Source: Amphibalanus amphitrite
Taxonomy: Eukaryota > Arthropoda > Thecostraca > Balanomorpha > Balanidae
Direction: 5' to 3'
Assembly: GCF_019059575.1 (NCBI RefSeq)
Contig: NW_024881792.1
Location: 124,001-188,000 of the forward strand
DNA: 64,000 nt
Part shown: positions 53,056 to 63,913 of the stretch, piece by piece
How the letters are laid out: each line of letters starts with the position of its first letter
Numbering within the stretch: the stretch's first letter is position 1
Notes under the pieces: generated by a model
Told to the model about the DNA's origin: nothing
Database searches by the model: none
Seen by the model: the letters and a program-made list of their open reading frames with translations, nothing else
Made by a program: the position numbers and the translations under genes

Positions 53056-53273
53056 TGTTATTATAGTTTTGCTATCCTCGCGTTGTGTTTTGTAATCTTA
53101 AATCTTAAATAAATGTGATACTTAATAAATAAACCAGCTTAAATTGTTAAGTACTTAATAACGGTTTTAACACTCTTAACACTTCATGTTGACTCCTGTA
53201 TTTCAAGTATTTTTTTTTTCATTTCTCGAGCAGCTCACGCTCGAGCCTCATTGATATAAAATCCTCCCAAACA
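53056..53273 (-). repeat. BEL 5' LTR
   Basis: It is 218 bp and nearly identical to 47230-47447. The polyprotein frame begins only a few bases inside its edge. Confidence 0.95.
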
Positions 53274-53562
53274 GTATATTTTTTAATCCCGACCAAAAAA
53301 GACACATCAATTTTCTAACGAAAAGACTCGTGCACATTAGCACGTGGTCTAGGATGTTGAGCACCCCTACAGTATCGGTTTGGTATGGGTATACCAAAAA
53401 GTTGGTATCCGATTGACATCTCCACTCTGAAACCAGGGAGCGACGGCGATACTTGAAGAGAAGGGATACTTTCAAGAAAGACTACGCACTCAGTATACAT
53501 ACGAAGGTGTCTGCGTGGAATCCATAATTCATCTCGGTGTCAGGGGGCGACACGGCTATTAA

Positions 53563-54651
53563 AGGTAGTGTGCCAGCTTTCCTGGACCATATGGAGTTAA
53601 TGACCCGGATAAGGAGAACCGGATTTTTAGAACTTATCCATACCTTCAAAACTCATGAAAACGTCTTAAATTCTTCAAATTTTGAGTACCTCAGTGCGAA
53701 ATTCACCCCGACGGGTTGTCGTCGTACCCCAACCGCATTTCACACCACTATGAACAATAAATGCACACACTAAAATCGCTATTACCGATAGGCTCATCCA
53801 ATCAAGTTTCGATAAACCCGTTCATCATCATCTCCTGCGGTTTAGAACACGCCTGTTAGGTGGCCTCTGCTCATACTTTGTGGAGTTGTGGTGGTGCGTC
53901 GGGCCGCGCGCTCTGACTTCGGCCAAGAAAAATGCGTCAGCTGATCATTGTCATTTCTGCCACTTTCGTGTGGTGAGATTGGGTTATAACTTAACAGACG
54001 GCTGTTTCATAGCAATTATTTTACATAAAATCATATTTGAAACCATAAATTAAGGTTCGACAGCCAAATTAAAGAAACAATACCAATGCTGAAAAAAAGC
54101 GCGGTTTTAAGGCTCATGATTATATATATAAATGCAATGAAAACCCTAAGCCTCATGCTAATAATTGTATTCAAAATAGGGCCAAGAAAATGAGACAACT
54201 GTTTCGTGCATAGCAACTGACCTGACCTGACGATGTGCTATGCACGAAACAGTTGTCTCATTTTCTTGGCCCTATTTTGAATACAATTATTAGCATGAGG
54301 CTTAGGGTTTTCATTGCATTTATATAAACAATACCAATACAGGCTTACAGTTAAAGTTCGACATTGTGTTGTCTACGATTAGACAGCTGATAACTCATTC
54401 CCGTACGTCGTAACTCTATAATGATCTTTGCTTATTGTCACATGTGCGCCGCATTCGCGATTGTTGCCGACGCCTGTTTGCAGGTCAGCCCACTATAGTT
54501 GTTATACATATCGAAAAACCGATAAAATTTTAGGCGAAAAAAACACTATTCCAGGCCCATTTTTGACTTTTTTGCGATATTAGGTAAAAACAGAAGCTTC
54601 TTATCCTAGGAAAAATAAAATGGGAAATCATTGGAAGGTGGCACACTCCCT
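53563..54651. mobile_element. TTAA-target DNA element (AGGTAGTGTGCCA ends), copy B
   Basis: It is flanked by TTAA (53559-53562, 54652-54655). The left end is AGGTAGTGTGCCAGCTTT and the right end the complement of AGGGAGTGTGCCACCTTC. In opposite orientation it matches 17797 back to 17004 and 14149 back to 14080, that is, copy A without its nested element. It has a 251-bp extra segment at 54088-54338. No transposase frame is present. Confidence 0.9.
54088..54338. mobile_element. Hairpin insertion inside copy B with AGGTCA-type loop
   Basis: It is absent from copy A. It is bounded by a 13-bp direct duplication AAACAATACCAAT (54075-54087 and 54326-54338). It contains 90-bp arms (54125-54214, 54237-54326), which look nearly perfect, around a 22-base loop with tgacctgacctgacg. 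Confidence 0.8.
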
Positions 54652-54655
54652 TTAA

Positions 54656-55809
54656 CCCGCGCCCTGCTGGGGGGTGTTTGAACACCCCCCTTGTGGTTTT
54701 TCGCGAATATCTCAAAAAAGGCGGCGCTAGCATACATCAATTCTACACATGTTGTGAAAATTTCAGACCAAGGTCATTCAAGGTCAGGTCACCAGGTCAC
54801 TTGAAGTGACCTCACCTTATAAAAAGCTTCAATGTCTGTCATAGCTACACCGAGTGACCGATCGCTTTGAAACTTTCAGCGATTGCTAAGAGCAATAGTA
54901 TGTACAAAATGTATATCTCTGAATTTTGATACCGATGACCTAAGGTCAGGTCAATTTTGCGACCTCCCCATTATAAGTCTATGGGAGAAAATTGAAATGC
55001 GCCTCTTTTGGACGAAAGACATTATAAACACTCCCAAACACCGAATTACAAGTGGTTTAGACACACTGAACATGCAAATGGTGTCCGTGACCCTTGTTTA
55101 TGCCCTGAGGTCATCTTAGGTCACGAATGGTATCTAACGGTTTTTCGCAAATAACTTTTGATAGAGGCATGCTAGAGCGATGAAAATGCCTTAGATGTGT
55201 TCAGCTCGACGATACGGATCGACTGACATGCAACATGACCCTTTCCGGTCAGGTCATGACCTTGACCTGAGGTCAAATTTTCAAGTTGACCTTTCAAGGT
55301 ATAGTTCATTCGATGCGTCTTGACGAGAGGAACACGATGCCGCTAAAAGTAAGCTCGTTCAAGGCTTGGGTCAAAAGTTATTGCAGAAAAAAAACTGTTT
55401 AAAAAAACGACTATTTTTGCAGTTTTTGCCCCTGCAGGCAAAACCGTTGACGTTAGGTCAAATCTGAGAGAATTACTCAGAAAAGGCGTTAATAGGGCTA
55501 TCGAATGCGCTTTTTAGCGGCGCTGTAGCTCTATTCGTTCCCGAGTTATGCGTTGGCTTCTTGGAAATTTTCGACATTAGACCTGGAAATCGGCGAAATA
55601 TTGCCTTCAATGACCTCTGGTGACCTGACGTTTGACCTGACCAAAAAATTGACCGAAGTGATTTCGTCATTATTTTTGACGCTCTTTCGAACACCGCCTT
55701 CCGCGTATCGCTACGTGGCCCAGGAGCCGAGTTAGAAGGGGGGGGGGTGTTCAGACACCCCCCCCCCCCAGCAGGGCGTGGAAATCCAGGACCCCCAGCC
55801 GGGCGCGGG
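54656..55809. mobile_element. TTAA-target MITE with AGGTCA motifs (C), abutting copy B
   Basis: It is flanked by TTAA (54652-54655, shared with copy B, and 55810-55813). Ends are CCCGCGCCCTGCTGG and the complement of CCCGCGCCCGGCTGG. A subterminal hairpin GGGGGGTGTTTGAACACCCC is at 54665-54684 and a similar one at 55736-55769. The right end contains an extra copy of the terminal motif. The interior has many AGGTCA motifs and no coding frame. Confidence 0.88.
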
Positions 55810-55813
55810 TTAA

Positions 55814-57428
55814 TATATAATAACAGGCGTGACAAAATATCTCAGAGCTTTACATCAGGAAAGATGTTGATTAATGTGCAGCGATTTTAAAAATAAAAAT
55901 TCAGCACAATTATACAATTGCGTGGAATTATACAATCATACAATTATATAATGATACAACTAAACAATTATTCAATAATGTGGTGTAGACCAGACAGTTA
56001 GTGTGTACGTGTATAGGATAAGTATGGTACAGGGTTTAGCACATGCCAAGGCAAAGTACTTTTGTTATGAAGAGCTGGATTTCGGTTCCTGATTTCGATA
56101 GACTCTGTGATCCTTAGATATGCCTCATCTTTGCAGGTGTGGAGGATGCCTAGGATGCCTATACTAAAGTCACCATTGCCTATGTGCAGGGGCGTCGTTT
56201 TGTATAGGCCTGGGAGTGCCCGAGCACTACCAATGTTCAGCTGAGCACTACCAATGTGTTGTTGAGCACTACCAACATTTTTCTTCACTTATTGAGAAAA
56301 TTGCATTCAAACATGTCATACAAATAAAATGAATGAGGTTCTTATGTATAAAATCAACATGATAGCAAGTAACTTCAATGGTAAGTGGTAACTATTGATG
56401 AAAATCTATAGACTTACTCCACAAGTAGATTGAATTTGAATTGGTTGACCAATTCAATCTTCTTGTAGCGTACCTAAGTCCATAAATTTCCATCAATACC
56501 TAGGTATCATTTTCACTTTCCACATCATGTCATTACGTCAAGTAATTTCAAGTTATGTGGTACCTACCTACCTACCTACATACCTACCAAGTTTCACAAA
56601 AGACTATGTGTATGGTCGAGTGTTCAAAAAGTACATGATTCCCCCACGGTATATAGAGAACTAGGTAAAACCGGTTCGAAATTACAACACTAAGGTATTT
56701 TGACCACTATTTTCAGCTGACCTTTTAAGTCTAAAAAAGAGAACTAAGCAACAAATTTCGATGAGTTTTATGATTTGTATATATATTTTTGATTTATGAT
56801 CACAGGGCACGTCATGTATGAACCTGTGAAGCATTAACGAAAATAAATTGTTGGCTATCTCCGCCATTTCAAAAATTATATATCTTAAAACGCAAAGATT
56901 GCTCATGGACAAAATTAATTTTTCACAATCAAAAATTGAAATTGAAGGACAAAAAGTAATATCAAAGGCCGACACTCTTTCATTCAATTTCGAAATTATC
57001 ATGGTTCTGAGCTGTTCAGCATACCGGACCTGCTCTACCCTGAATTGTCGAGTAATTTCAGTGATGTGGGGCTTCAATCATGGTCAATAAATATCAAAAT
57101 TAAATTTTCTTTCAGATTATGTGAGTTTTGTTGCTTTTTAAGCGTTGGAACTGCATTTAGTTGATGTTGAATGCACCACCGCCATTGGTGTCCTTGGTCA
57201 CCCTGTTCCACTAAATGTAATATTTTTCCAAAACTAGACTATGTCGGTGTCTAAAACATTTACCAAAATTTACAAAATTGTTAACGCTACTGCCTATCAA
57301 AATGTTGAAGCGCTATGATCTTGGAAAATTTTGGAAATGTATTTACGAATCTCGAACTTATATTTTTTGGAACCGATTACTCCTGAACAAAAACATCTCT
57401 ATTTGGTAAACTTGTTAGGCATATGCTC
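55814..57428. other. AT-rich intergenic, no gene seen
   Basis: There are short inverted or repeated pieces (agcactaccaa three times at 56223-56276; an inverted pair attgaatttgaattggt/accaattcaat near 56430-56458; a cctaccta run at 56563-56588). None of the short frames is convincing. Confidence 0.5.
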
Positions 57429-57432
57429 TTAA

Positions 57433-58373
57433 CCCTCGCACGACCAGGCCATTTCTCATAACACGAACGACCAGGGGGGGGGGTTGTTACGACCCCCCCC
57501 CCTGGCGTTTCGAAACGGAAGGTCGTAGAGCTTAGCGGAAAAAACCAACGGATTGCTCTCAACGAGATCTCGCGATTGGTGGTATATTTTTTGGTCCTAG
57601 GTCAACATTTGACCTACTTTTGACCGGTCAAAGGTCAAATTTTCGGAAAAATAGACTTTTTTCAACTTTCGGCGGCGATTGCGGCAAAACGGTGGGAGAT
57701 ATCGACTTGAAACCTTCACTATCGTGTTCCTTGATCAATTCTCTATCGTTTGGTATGTATTTCGTTTCCCTAGCTCTAAAAATGGCGCGTTGGGAGCGCC
57801 GGAAGTCGGCAAGGTCACAGTCGGCGGCAGAAATTCGAAAAATCAAAATTTAAATTTTTGAAATCTGATTGTATTTTTGGATTTGGGAGGTCCATTTGCT
57901 CCCTATAGAAGCTAATATTGCTGCATATTCCCATTGAGGTGACAAGAATTAGCAAAATAGTAGTTCGGGCGCTTTTCAAAAATAGTACCGGACGCTGTTC
58001 CTCTTGTGACGTCATAGCTCCGTGACCTGACCTGACCCGGTCAAATTTCTTATACCATATGATAGCCAATACTTGCCCCAACATGCATGGGAAGTTTCAT
58101 CACGATCCATCAACCGATGCCCGTACCACCGGCAGGAAACCTCGGGCGTTGGCACTCAGTTTGTAAAAATCCGGCCGGAGGCTGTACCTCTTATGACGTC
58201 ATAACTCCGTGACCTGACATGACCCGATCAATTTTTTTTCGGCAAAAGATGCGCAAAGGTTGCCCCAGAGGTCGTTCAAAATTTCAGCCCGCTACGACAA
58301 GCCGTTTAGCGTGCACTTCGAAAAAACCTCAGGGGGGGGGTTGATACAACCCCCCCCCCTAGGCGTTCTAGGG
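57433..58373. mobile_element. TTAA-target MITE (D)
   Basis: It is flanked by TTAA (57429-57432, 58374-58377), with CCCTcG at the left end and the complement of CCCTAGAACGCC at the right. Hairpins of G-run, ttgttacgac or ttgatacaac, and C-run lie inside both ends (57476-57502, 58332-58360). The interior has ggtcaaaggtcaaat and tgacctgacctgaccc motifs. Confidence 0.85.
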
Positions 58374-58377
58374 TTAA

Positions 58378-58877
58378 AACATCTATATCAAAATGAGAAT
58401 TCAATTTTCTTTAAAATTCAGCATATCTCATTGCAGTTTCGAAGATGTAAGGTATATTTTTTTGGTCTAGAATGAATGATCTTCCATTCTGCTGAAGGTA
58501 ACACTATGACAATTAATGGAATATTACTAAAAAACAAGACAATGTCGGTGTCTGGTTCAAACTGAATAATCAACATAAAAGAATTCTCTATCTTTTGATG
58601 AGTCATAAAACAAGATGAACTTGGGAAATTTACGAATTTCGGTATTGAAAACCGCAGACCACCCTCAGTTGTGCTTTGTCCACTGTTCTATAAATGCTGC
58701 TAATATACCTTTGTCGCTAGCAGACGCGTGTCTTTGCATTCGATTGGTTGAACGGCATTTCGTTTGCTGATGGAGAACACCTTTGTTTTAATTTTGTCAT
58801 CGGTTGTTGTTTGTTTTGTCTGTTACACTGAACTCTATAATGGGGTCTGTTATTTGATTTGATTTTGTAAGGTAAAG
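58378..58877. promoter_or_regulatory. Possible promoter and 5' UTR of the downstream gene
   Basis: A TATAAAT at about 58690 and an inverted CCAAT (cgattggttg, 58741-58750) lie 130-190 bp upstream of the candidate first coding exon. There is no other gene in the interval. Confidence 0.25.
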
Positions 58878-61800
58878 ATGGAAGGCACTGTGACTGTAAA
58901 TAATGGAAGGTAGGTGTTGGTTTGGTACCTTGTTTTTAAAACTTATTTTTTTCCTGAGATTTTGCCTGTGCGAGCACCAGGCTGGGTGATTTTGTGTTTT
59001 AGATCCTTTTCTGAATTCTGTGGTTCAGTTGAGATTCAAATCAAAATTGGTAAAAGGTAACTACTATGCATTTCAGACCCCATGAGACCCTAATTTTTGG
59101 CGATAATTTGTTCAATATTTGTCCAATTTGCTTCAAATTTTCACAATGCACATTTCAGCTCAAGCGCCAATTTTCGCCAATATGGTCTCTTAACAAAATA
59201 TCAAATTTTAGGGTACTTGTCGTTGCCTCGTAATGTTAAAATCGGCTCCGTAAATCCGTCAGTGGAGTAGAGGCTATCCGTGCGTAGGTGTGACGTCACA
59301 AACACGTGACCATTAAGCTCCGCCCTCCCGGCGAACGGGGTAGTGACCTTGGCCGGTCAGTCGACTGCGTGGAGCGGGCGGGGCAGTAGCTGTCGCACCG
59401 GGGCGGCTCGCATGGACCGTAGCTGCCGTGCAGTTGGCGTTGCAGCCGTAATTTCATCGAATGAGCTAAATAGCGCGCATAAGTAACGCACCAGCTGAAG
59501 CCCTCGACTAATTGTATCTATCACAAATGTACGTACACCTTGTTCAGTCACAAAAAAATATATTTCCACACAAGATTCGGGGCTTGTGAAAAACGCGCAT
59601 AAAAGACGCTGTTGATTTCAAATGATTGCGTAAGATTATGTACCTATCGCGTCAGACTACGTCAAAATTGCAAAACAGAATCACCATTAACATGATGCAA
59701 TTTATGTGTTTGATATATGAAATTTGATTAGGAATGTATGCCGGCGTGATCGATTTATATCATCCCGGTGCAACTAAGCATTGAACACCTTCAGGACTAA
59801 TCCATTTGATCATCGACTTAGGTTGATGAGGTCGCCAGACTAACTTTGCCCCCAGAGCTTGTGTGTTGAAATGCAAACATGAAAAGTAAAAGCCTAGAGA
59901 TAGTTTCCTCGCCATTGAGGACATACCTACTGTTACTTAAGTTTTACAAAAAAGATACGAGTTTATTGATGATCGTTCTCGTGTAGTGCCCAACGTCCGC
60001 CTGCCACATTGCTATTTCTTTTTGTGCACGTCTTAACAATATAGCACACACATGACACCGCGATAAAGGCCATTTCTACCATACGACACATTACGCTTCT
60101 GCCCCACCCGGCGCCCCGCACCGCTCCACGAATCACGAATACGGTCGTTTCGCTGGAGCGATGCCCCAGGCAATCGGCCGTGCCCGAGACTCTTCATCCT
60201 ACTTTGTTGCTTTCTGCGCCTTCCTCAGAAACATTTATTGGCACTGCCAAATATATCAATATTTTTGGGTTAAGCACAGGCTTACACATGATCTTATAGG
60301 TAATCGGGTAGTGACCTGACCCAACCTGACGATGAGATAGGTGCAACTCGGGCTTAAATAAATGTTCAGAGTCCAAGAGTCTATCCATCTTTCCTTCATA
60401 GGGCCGGTTCCGTTCCAATAGATCCTGCCTTGATTTTGATCATTCTGAATATTCTGAGCTGGTTCGATGTTTAAATACCAAAATAAGGTGAAGAGGATAC
60501 CAAATGCCCTCAAACAGATAATTTTTTTTTTTTGGCTTTCGTCCCGGAACAACTTTGCCAGCTTCCACTTGTCTCCAGTATGTGGTCCCGCTCCGACCTC
60601 TCCGCGGTGCTGACACCGACTGAAGCGGCATAGACCCATCCCGGTCACGGCCAGTGGGCGGAGTTTAGTTGGGCCCGGCGCAACGTGATTGGCCAGCGCT
60701 CCTATCCAATCCGGTGCGGTAGCGAGCGAGCCTCTATCCGGGTGCAAAAACTGATTAACATTACGAGCCAACGACAAGTGCTCTAAATTTTGATATTTTG
60801 TTAAGAGACCATATTGACAAAAATTGGCGCTTGAGCTGAAACATCGTTTGCCAAAATTTCAAGCTAATTGGACAAAAATTGAAGAAATTATCGCCGAAAA
60901 GTAGGGTCTCATGGGGTCTGAAATGCATAGTAGGCTAAGGCCAAAGGTAGTTGATGTTTTGAATGATTTGTCTTGTAGTTGTGGTAATCATCCGGTAAAA
61001 GTATACATTAAGTCCGAGTGTCTGTGAAAAGATAAAGTTTTCATATTCTTACATTATTTGACATCCTGAATCCAAAAATGATACTTATATGTCCTGGAAA
61101 TAAAAGAAAAACATAATCAAACCTGACCTAACCTTACCTATTTACCTACAACCTACCAACCTACAACCTACAAACCTACAACCTAACCTAACCTAACCTA
61201 CAAACCTACAACCTAAAACCTAAAACCTACAAACCTACAACCTAACCTAACCTAAAACCTAAATTTTTTGCTGTTACATATTTGTATCAACAGCGTCACA
61301 ATTGTCCACTCGGACCTAATATATACTAATACCAATTATCCTACCAAGTATGTAGTCTGCTCTACCCCAACGGCCAGTTGACGAAGCATGGCAATTTCGA
61401 CGAGATGTTGTCATCATGGGGTTGTTCAGCTGGCGTGGGTTTGGTGCGTTGCGGATTTGGCTTGGTGCAGCGCAGATTTAGTGTAGCGTGGTGCGAGTTT
61501 GGCCTGGGTGGTGTTTCACCGGTGATAGTGATAGCAGCACACTGCTATTACATGTGTCAAATTAGGTTTCCATGGAGACATCAACAAGCCCCATTCACAT
61601 TGCTCCAACACAACCACAAGTGTGACGTCAGCAGAATAGCAGCGTGCTGCTATCACCGGTGAAACACCACCCTGGTGACGGACTTGATGGGGTGTCAATA
61701 AAGCTGGAGTCACCCTCAGCGCTAGCCAGTAATTGTGTAGATAAAAGGAAGCTGAAATTTAAAAACAATCTTACCTTACCTAACCTTACCTATTGGCTAT

Positions 61801-63913
61801 TAACATGCTAACCTATACCCTACACCCTACCAACTGACAGTGACGCCAGCTTTACCATAAACCGTAAGTTGTAGTTTAGTAGGTAAGGTTAGGTCAGGTT
61901 AGATAATGTTTTGTTCTCTTTTGATTAGAGGTAAAATAGGTAAAATAGGTATTTGATTAGATTTAAAAGTGAATTTTATGTAAATGTCTCAAGAACTGAA
62001 GAGTCTAGCAACTTCACAAATGGGTGGCAGCATGTGAGATGCCTGCTATATGAATACCAGAAATCTTTCTCTATGCCTCAACCCCCTGTTCTGGGCTGGG
62101 CAGACACTTTCATACCATGTGGGAAGCTCCCCTAGGAGCATACACGGAGCCATGTGCAGTGTCAGGGGCTGGGTGCCCTGTCCACTGGATGGGCTCAGCC
62201 CCAATGACTTGTACCAGGGTGCTTGCCCATACCAATAGCTCCCCCTAATTCCTATCATTCCTCCAACTCTGTAGTCTTTTTGGGCCAAAACTTGAAAGAG
62301 CCCAACCCAACAAAACTTTAAATTGATTTTGTATCTTGTGGCATAGTACTTTCTATTTTGCCAGTCTGGCAACATCCCATTACTAACTGCTTTGACTGGC
62401 TTTCTTCTCTCTCAGGCTGATCTGATCCTGTGTCACAGAGCCACATAGATGAGCAGCTACCCATCGTAGGATGCACACTCAACCTCCTGCTAGTTTCTGA
62501 GCCGTCAGCTTGACAGAGGGGTCTGCTAATGCACAGCCACCTGGCCACTGCTAACAGATGCTGGCTGGGGCAGACGCTCATCAAAGGTGTGCCACACGAC
62601 ATGGGCATTCTCGTTCTGCATCAAGCCTCAAGGTGCCTCAGCCAAACGGCAGTGAGAAATAAGGGTTGGAATAAAAGAAGATGACTGAGGAGAAAATCCA
62701 TTTACCACAATTTTATCACTGTAGACCATCGCGAATGCGTAGTGCAAGGCCCTAAATACAAGGTTGCACGGACTTATTTCTACTAAACCTACCAGAATAT
62801 AGTTTCACGGTTGATTATTTAAATAATTATTCAATCAAAATTTCTTTATTATTATCTCGTAATCATTTATAAGCAATTTTACAAATCAACTTTCAATTTG
62901 CTTGCCTTTTACTAGCAAAATAACTTTTCTAGTATTGGGTCAGCATAGTGGTGTAGCAGTAGGAACCACATCTGGCAAAACCCCAATGCCTACATACAGC
63001 AGAAAAGCAGCCACCAGGTGTCGCCACAGTCGCCACTTGGTCGCCACACAGATGTCGCGCGCGTCGCCAATCGCCACACCCGATTTCCATAAGGACGCAT
63101 ATGTACGGATATGTATAGGAAAGTCGCCCTTAAGGATTACGCTTACATCCTTTGCTTATGAGGTCGGTGGTTGGAAATTGGGAGGGGCTCAGCTATTTTC
63201 GACCACGGATATGCCTTTATCACATGATGAGGAACATGCTGATAAGCGTTTTATGCGTCATAACAGCACAAAAGTATTTTTAATCATTTTTCAAAAATAG
63301 CCGTTCTGCCGTATCTTTCAGTGCAAGGTGCCGTCGGTCATCCCCGACGTGACGTCACGCAGGGAATTTGCCAGATTTTCCTACTAGACTTCGACACCCC
63401 CTGGCGTAGTGTAATATACCTATTAACTTAGCAGCCCAGCACGCTCAAGAGATCTTGGAAACTGGACCCCAGATCAGTAGATGCAGACATGCACATGCAG
63501 ACGAAACACCAGCGCCATGCATGGGGCCCAATCTCACCATGGAAATGCCAAAGCACACAGCTCAAGCCATGCTGCCATCCACATGACGTGCGGCCAGGTA
63601 TCCATTATCAGACTAGATATGTGATATCTGAGTTTTTTATGACATAGCCATTTGCAATCTTTTGTGGCGATGGAACTTCCTTAGCATAAAAGACCGCCGT
63701 TGTGTACCGTGCCTGTGGCCAGCTTAGTCGTTTCCATTGTATACTTTGTGGTTTTTTAGTTCTGAGCATGTTATCTTTCAACAGGCTCGTTGCTGTCGGC
63801 GGTTCTGAAGACAGCGGTTCGATCCAGCTGAAGGACGTCACCTGGCAGGAAGTTGCAGAGTGTGGTGGCCAGTATCAAGCCACATTGTCCAGAAACCATC
63901 ACATTATCTCCAG
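58878..63913 (+). CDS. Candidate host gene, first two coding exons, family unrecognised
   Basis: A coding exon 58878-58909 opens with ATG (context aaagATGG) and runs MEGTVTVNNG to a GTAGGT donor, leaving two bases of a codon. Exon 63785-63913 (129 bases) follows a pyrimidine-rich acceptor (ttatctttcaacag), begins with one base of a codon, stays open and ends at CAG|GTCAGT, so the two join in phase. The second exon gives LVAVGGSEDSGSIQLKDVTW, then QEVAECGGQYQATLSRNHH. I do not recognise a domain and assign no function. The joining is an inference: phase agreement alone would occur by chance one time in three. The 63785 exon is good by itself because of its strong splice sites; the first exon is weaker. 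The gene continues past the window's right edge. Confidence 0.4.
59061..60933. mobile_element. DNA element with about 150-bp inverted ends (G), within the intron
   Basis: The left end CTACTATGCATTTCAGACCC and its complement at 60914-60933 continue with about 80-85% similarity for about 150 bp (59061-59216 and 60782-60933). A second, inner inverted similarity includes ctccgccc (59318) and gggcggag (60654). No clear target duplication and no transposase frame were found. The inner parts hold promoter-like sites: TGACGTCA and CACGTGAC (59290-59310), and ATTGG/CCAAT (60690-60712). Confidence 0.7.
61130..61270. repeat. CCTAA and acctacaacct repeats
   Basis: Irregular copies of cctaa, cctacaa and cctaaaa occur, including three to four abutting CCTAA units near 61185 and again near 61240. 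CCTAA is the complement of TTAGG, the arthropod telomere unit. Related motifs recur at 61775-61800 and 61880-61910. Confidence 0.85.
61506..61672. mobile_element. Short hairpin MITE, 167 bp
   Basis: The ends GGGTGGTGTTTCACCGGTGA and its complement continue into gatagcagca-c-ctgctat on both sides; the left arm has 6 extra bases (gtgata). The target duplication is not evident. Confidence 0.75.
61673..63784. other. Intron sequence, no further exon recognised
   Basis: There is a gtcgccac-rich stretch (63015-63076, about six copies), a TGACGTCA site at 63350, and otherwise AT-moderate sequence with short frames only. Confidence 0.45.

Larger units (their letters stand above)
47230..53273 (-). mobile_element. 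BEL/Pao LTR retrotransposon, apparently complete
   Basis: LTRs of 218 bp at 47230-47447 and 53056-53273 differ only in one position of a T-run by eye. They start TGTTATTATAG and end CCCAAACA. The target duplication is GTAT. On the minus strand, tctGGTGCATGTGACTCC adjoins the 5' LTR; only its first 8 bases (TGGTGCAT) fit tRNA-Gly, so the primer is uncertain. The purine tract GTGAGGGGAAGA directly precedes the 3' LTR. One polyprotein fills the interior. The element seems recent and possibly able to move. Confidence 0.96.
42604..53371 (-). mobile_element. Ty3/gypsy LTR retrotransposon, split by a BEL/Pao insertion in its 5' LTR
   Basis: On the plus strand the LTRs are 42604-42741 (3' LTR) and 47186-47229 plus 53278-53371 (5' LTR), each 138 bp in total and starting TGTAAGGG and ending CCCCTACA. 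The target duplication GTATC is at 42599-42603 and 53372-53376. On the minus strand, TGGCGCGGTCGT directly after the 5' LTR is the primer site, tRNA not identified, and an AGGGGGGT tract precedes the 3' LTR. LTR halves look identical, so the insertion is young. Confidence 0.93.
42389..53424. mobile_element. 263-bp hAT MITE split by the gypsy insertion
   Basis: It is flanked by a perfect 8-bp duplication CTCTGAAA (42381-42388 and 53425-53432). Ends are TAGTGATGTCA and the complement of TGGAGATGTCA. Its two parts (42389-42603 and 53377-53424) are rich in ataccgatacc and ggtatacc motifs in both orientations. Confidence 0.85.
42297..53458. mobile_element. Possible outer inverted-repeat element around the nest
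   Basis: The left CTTCAAGAATCGCTATCGCT and right complement of CTTCAAGTATCGCCGTCGCT extend to CCCTGG, giving about 26 bp of inverted similarity. Without nested insertions it would be about 125 bp. No target duplication was confirmed. Confidence 0.45.

Noticed and set aside
47466..53112. Plus-strand frames opposite the BEL polyprotein
   Set aside because: They are antisense shadows with no recognisable domain.
62046..62375. Minus-strand 109-codon frame
   Set aside because: No domain, no splice context and biased composition; likely chance.
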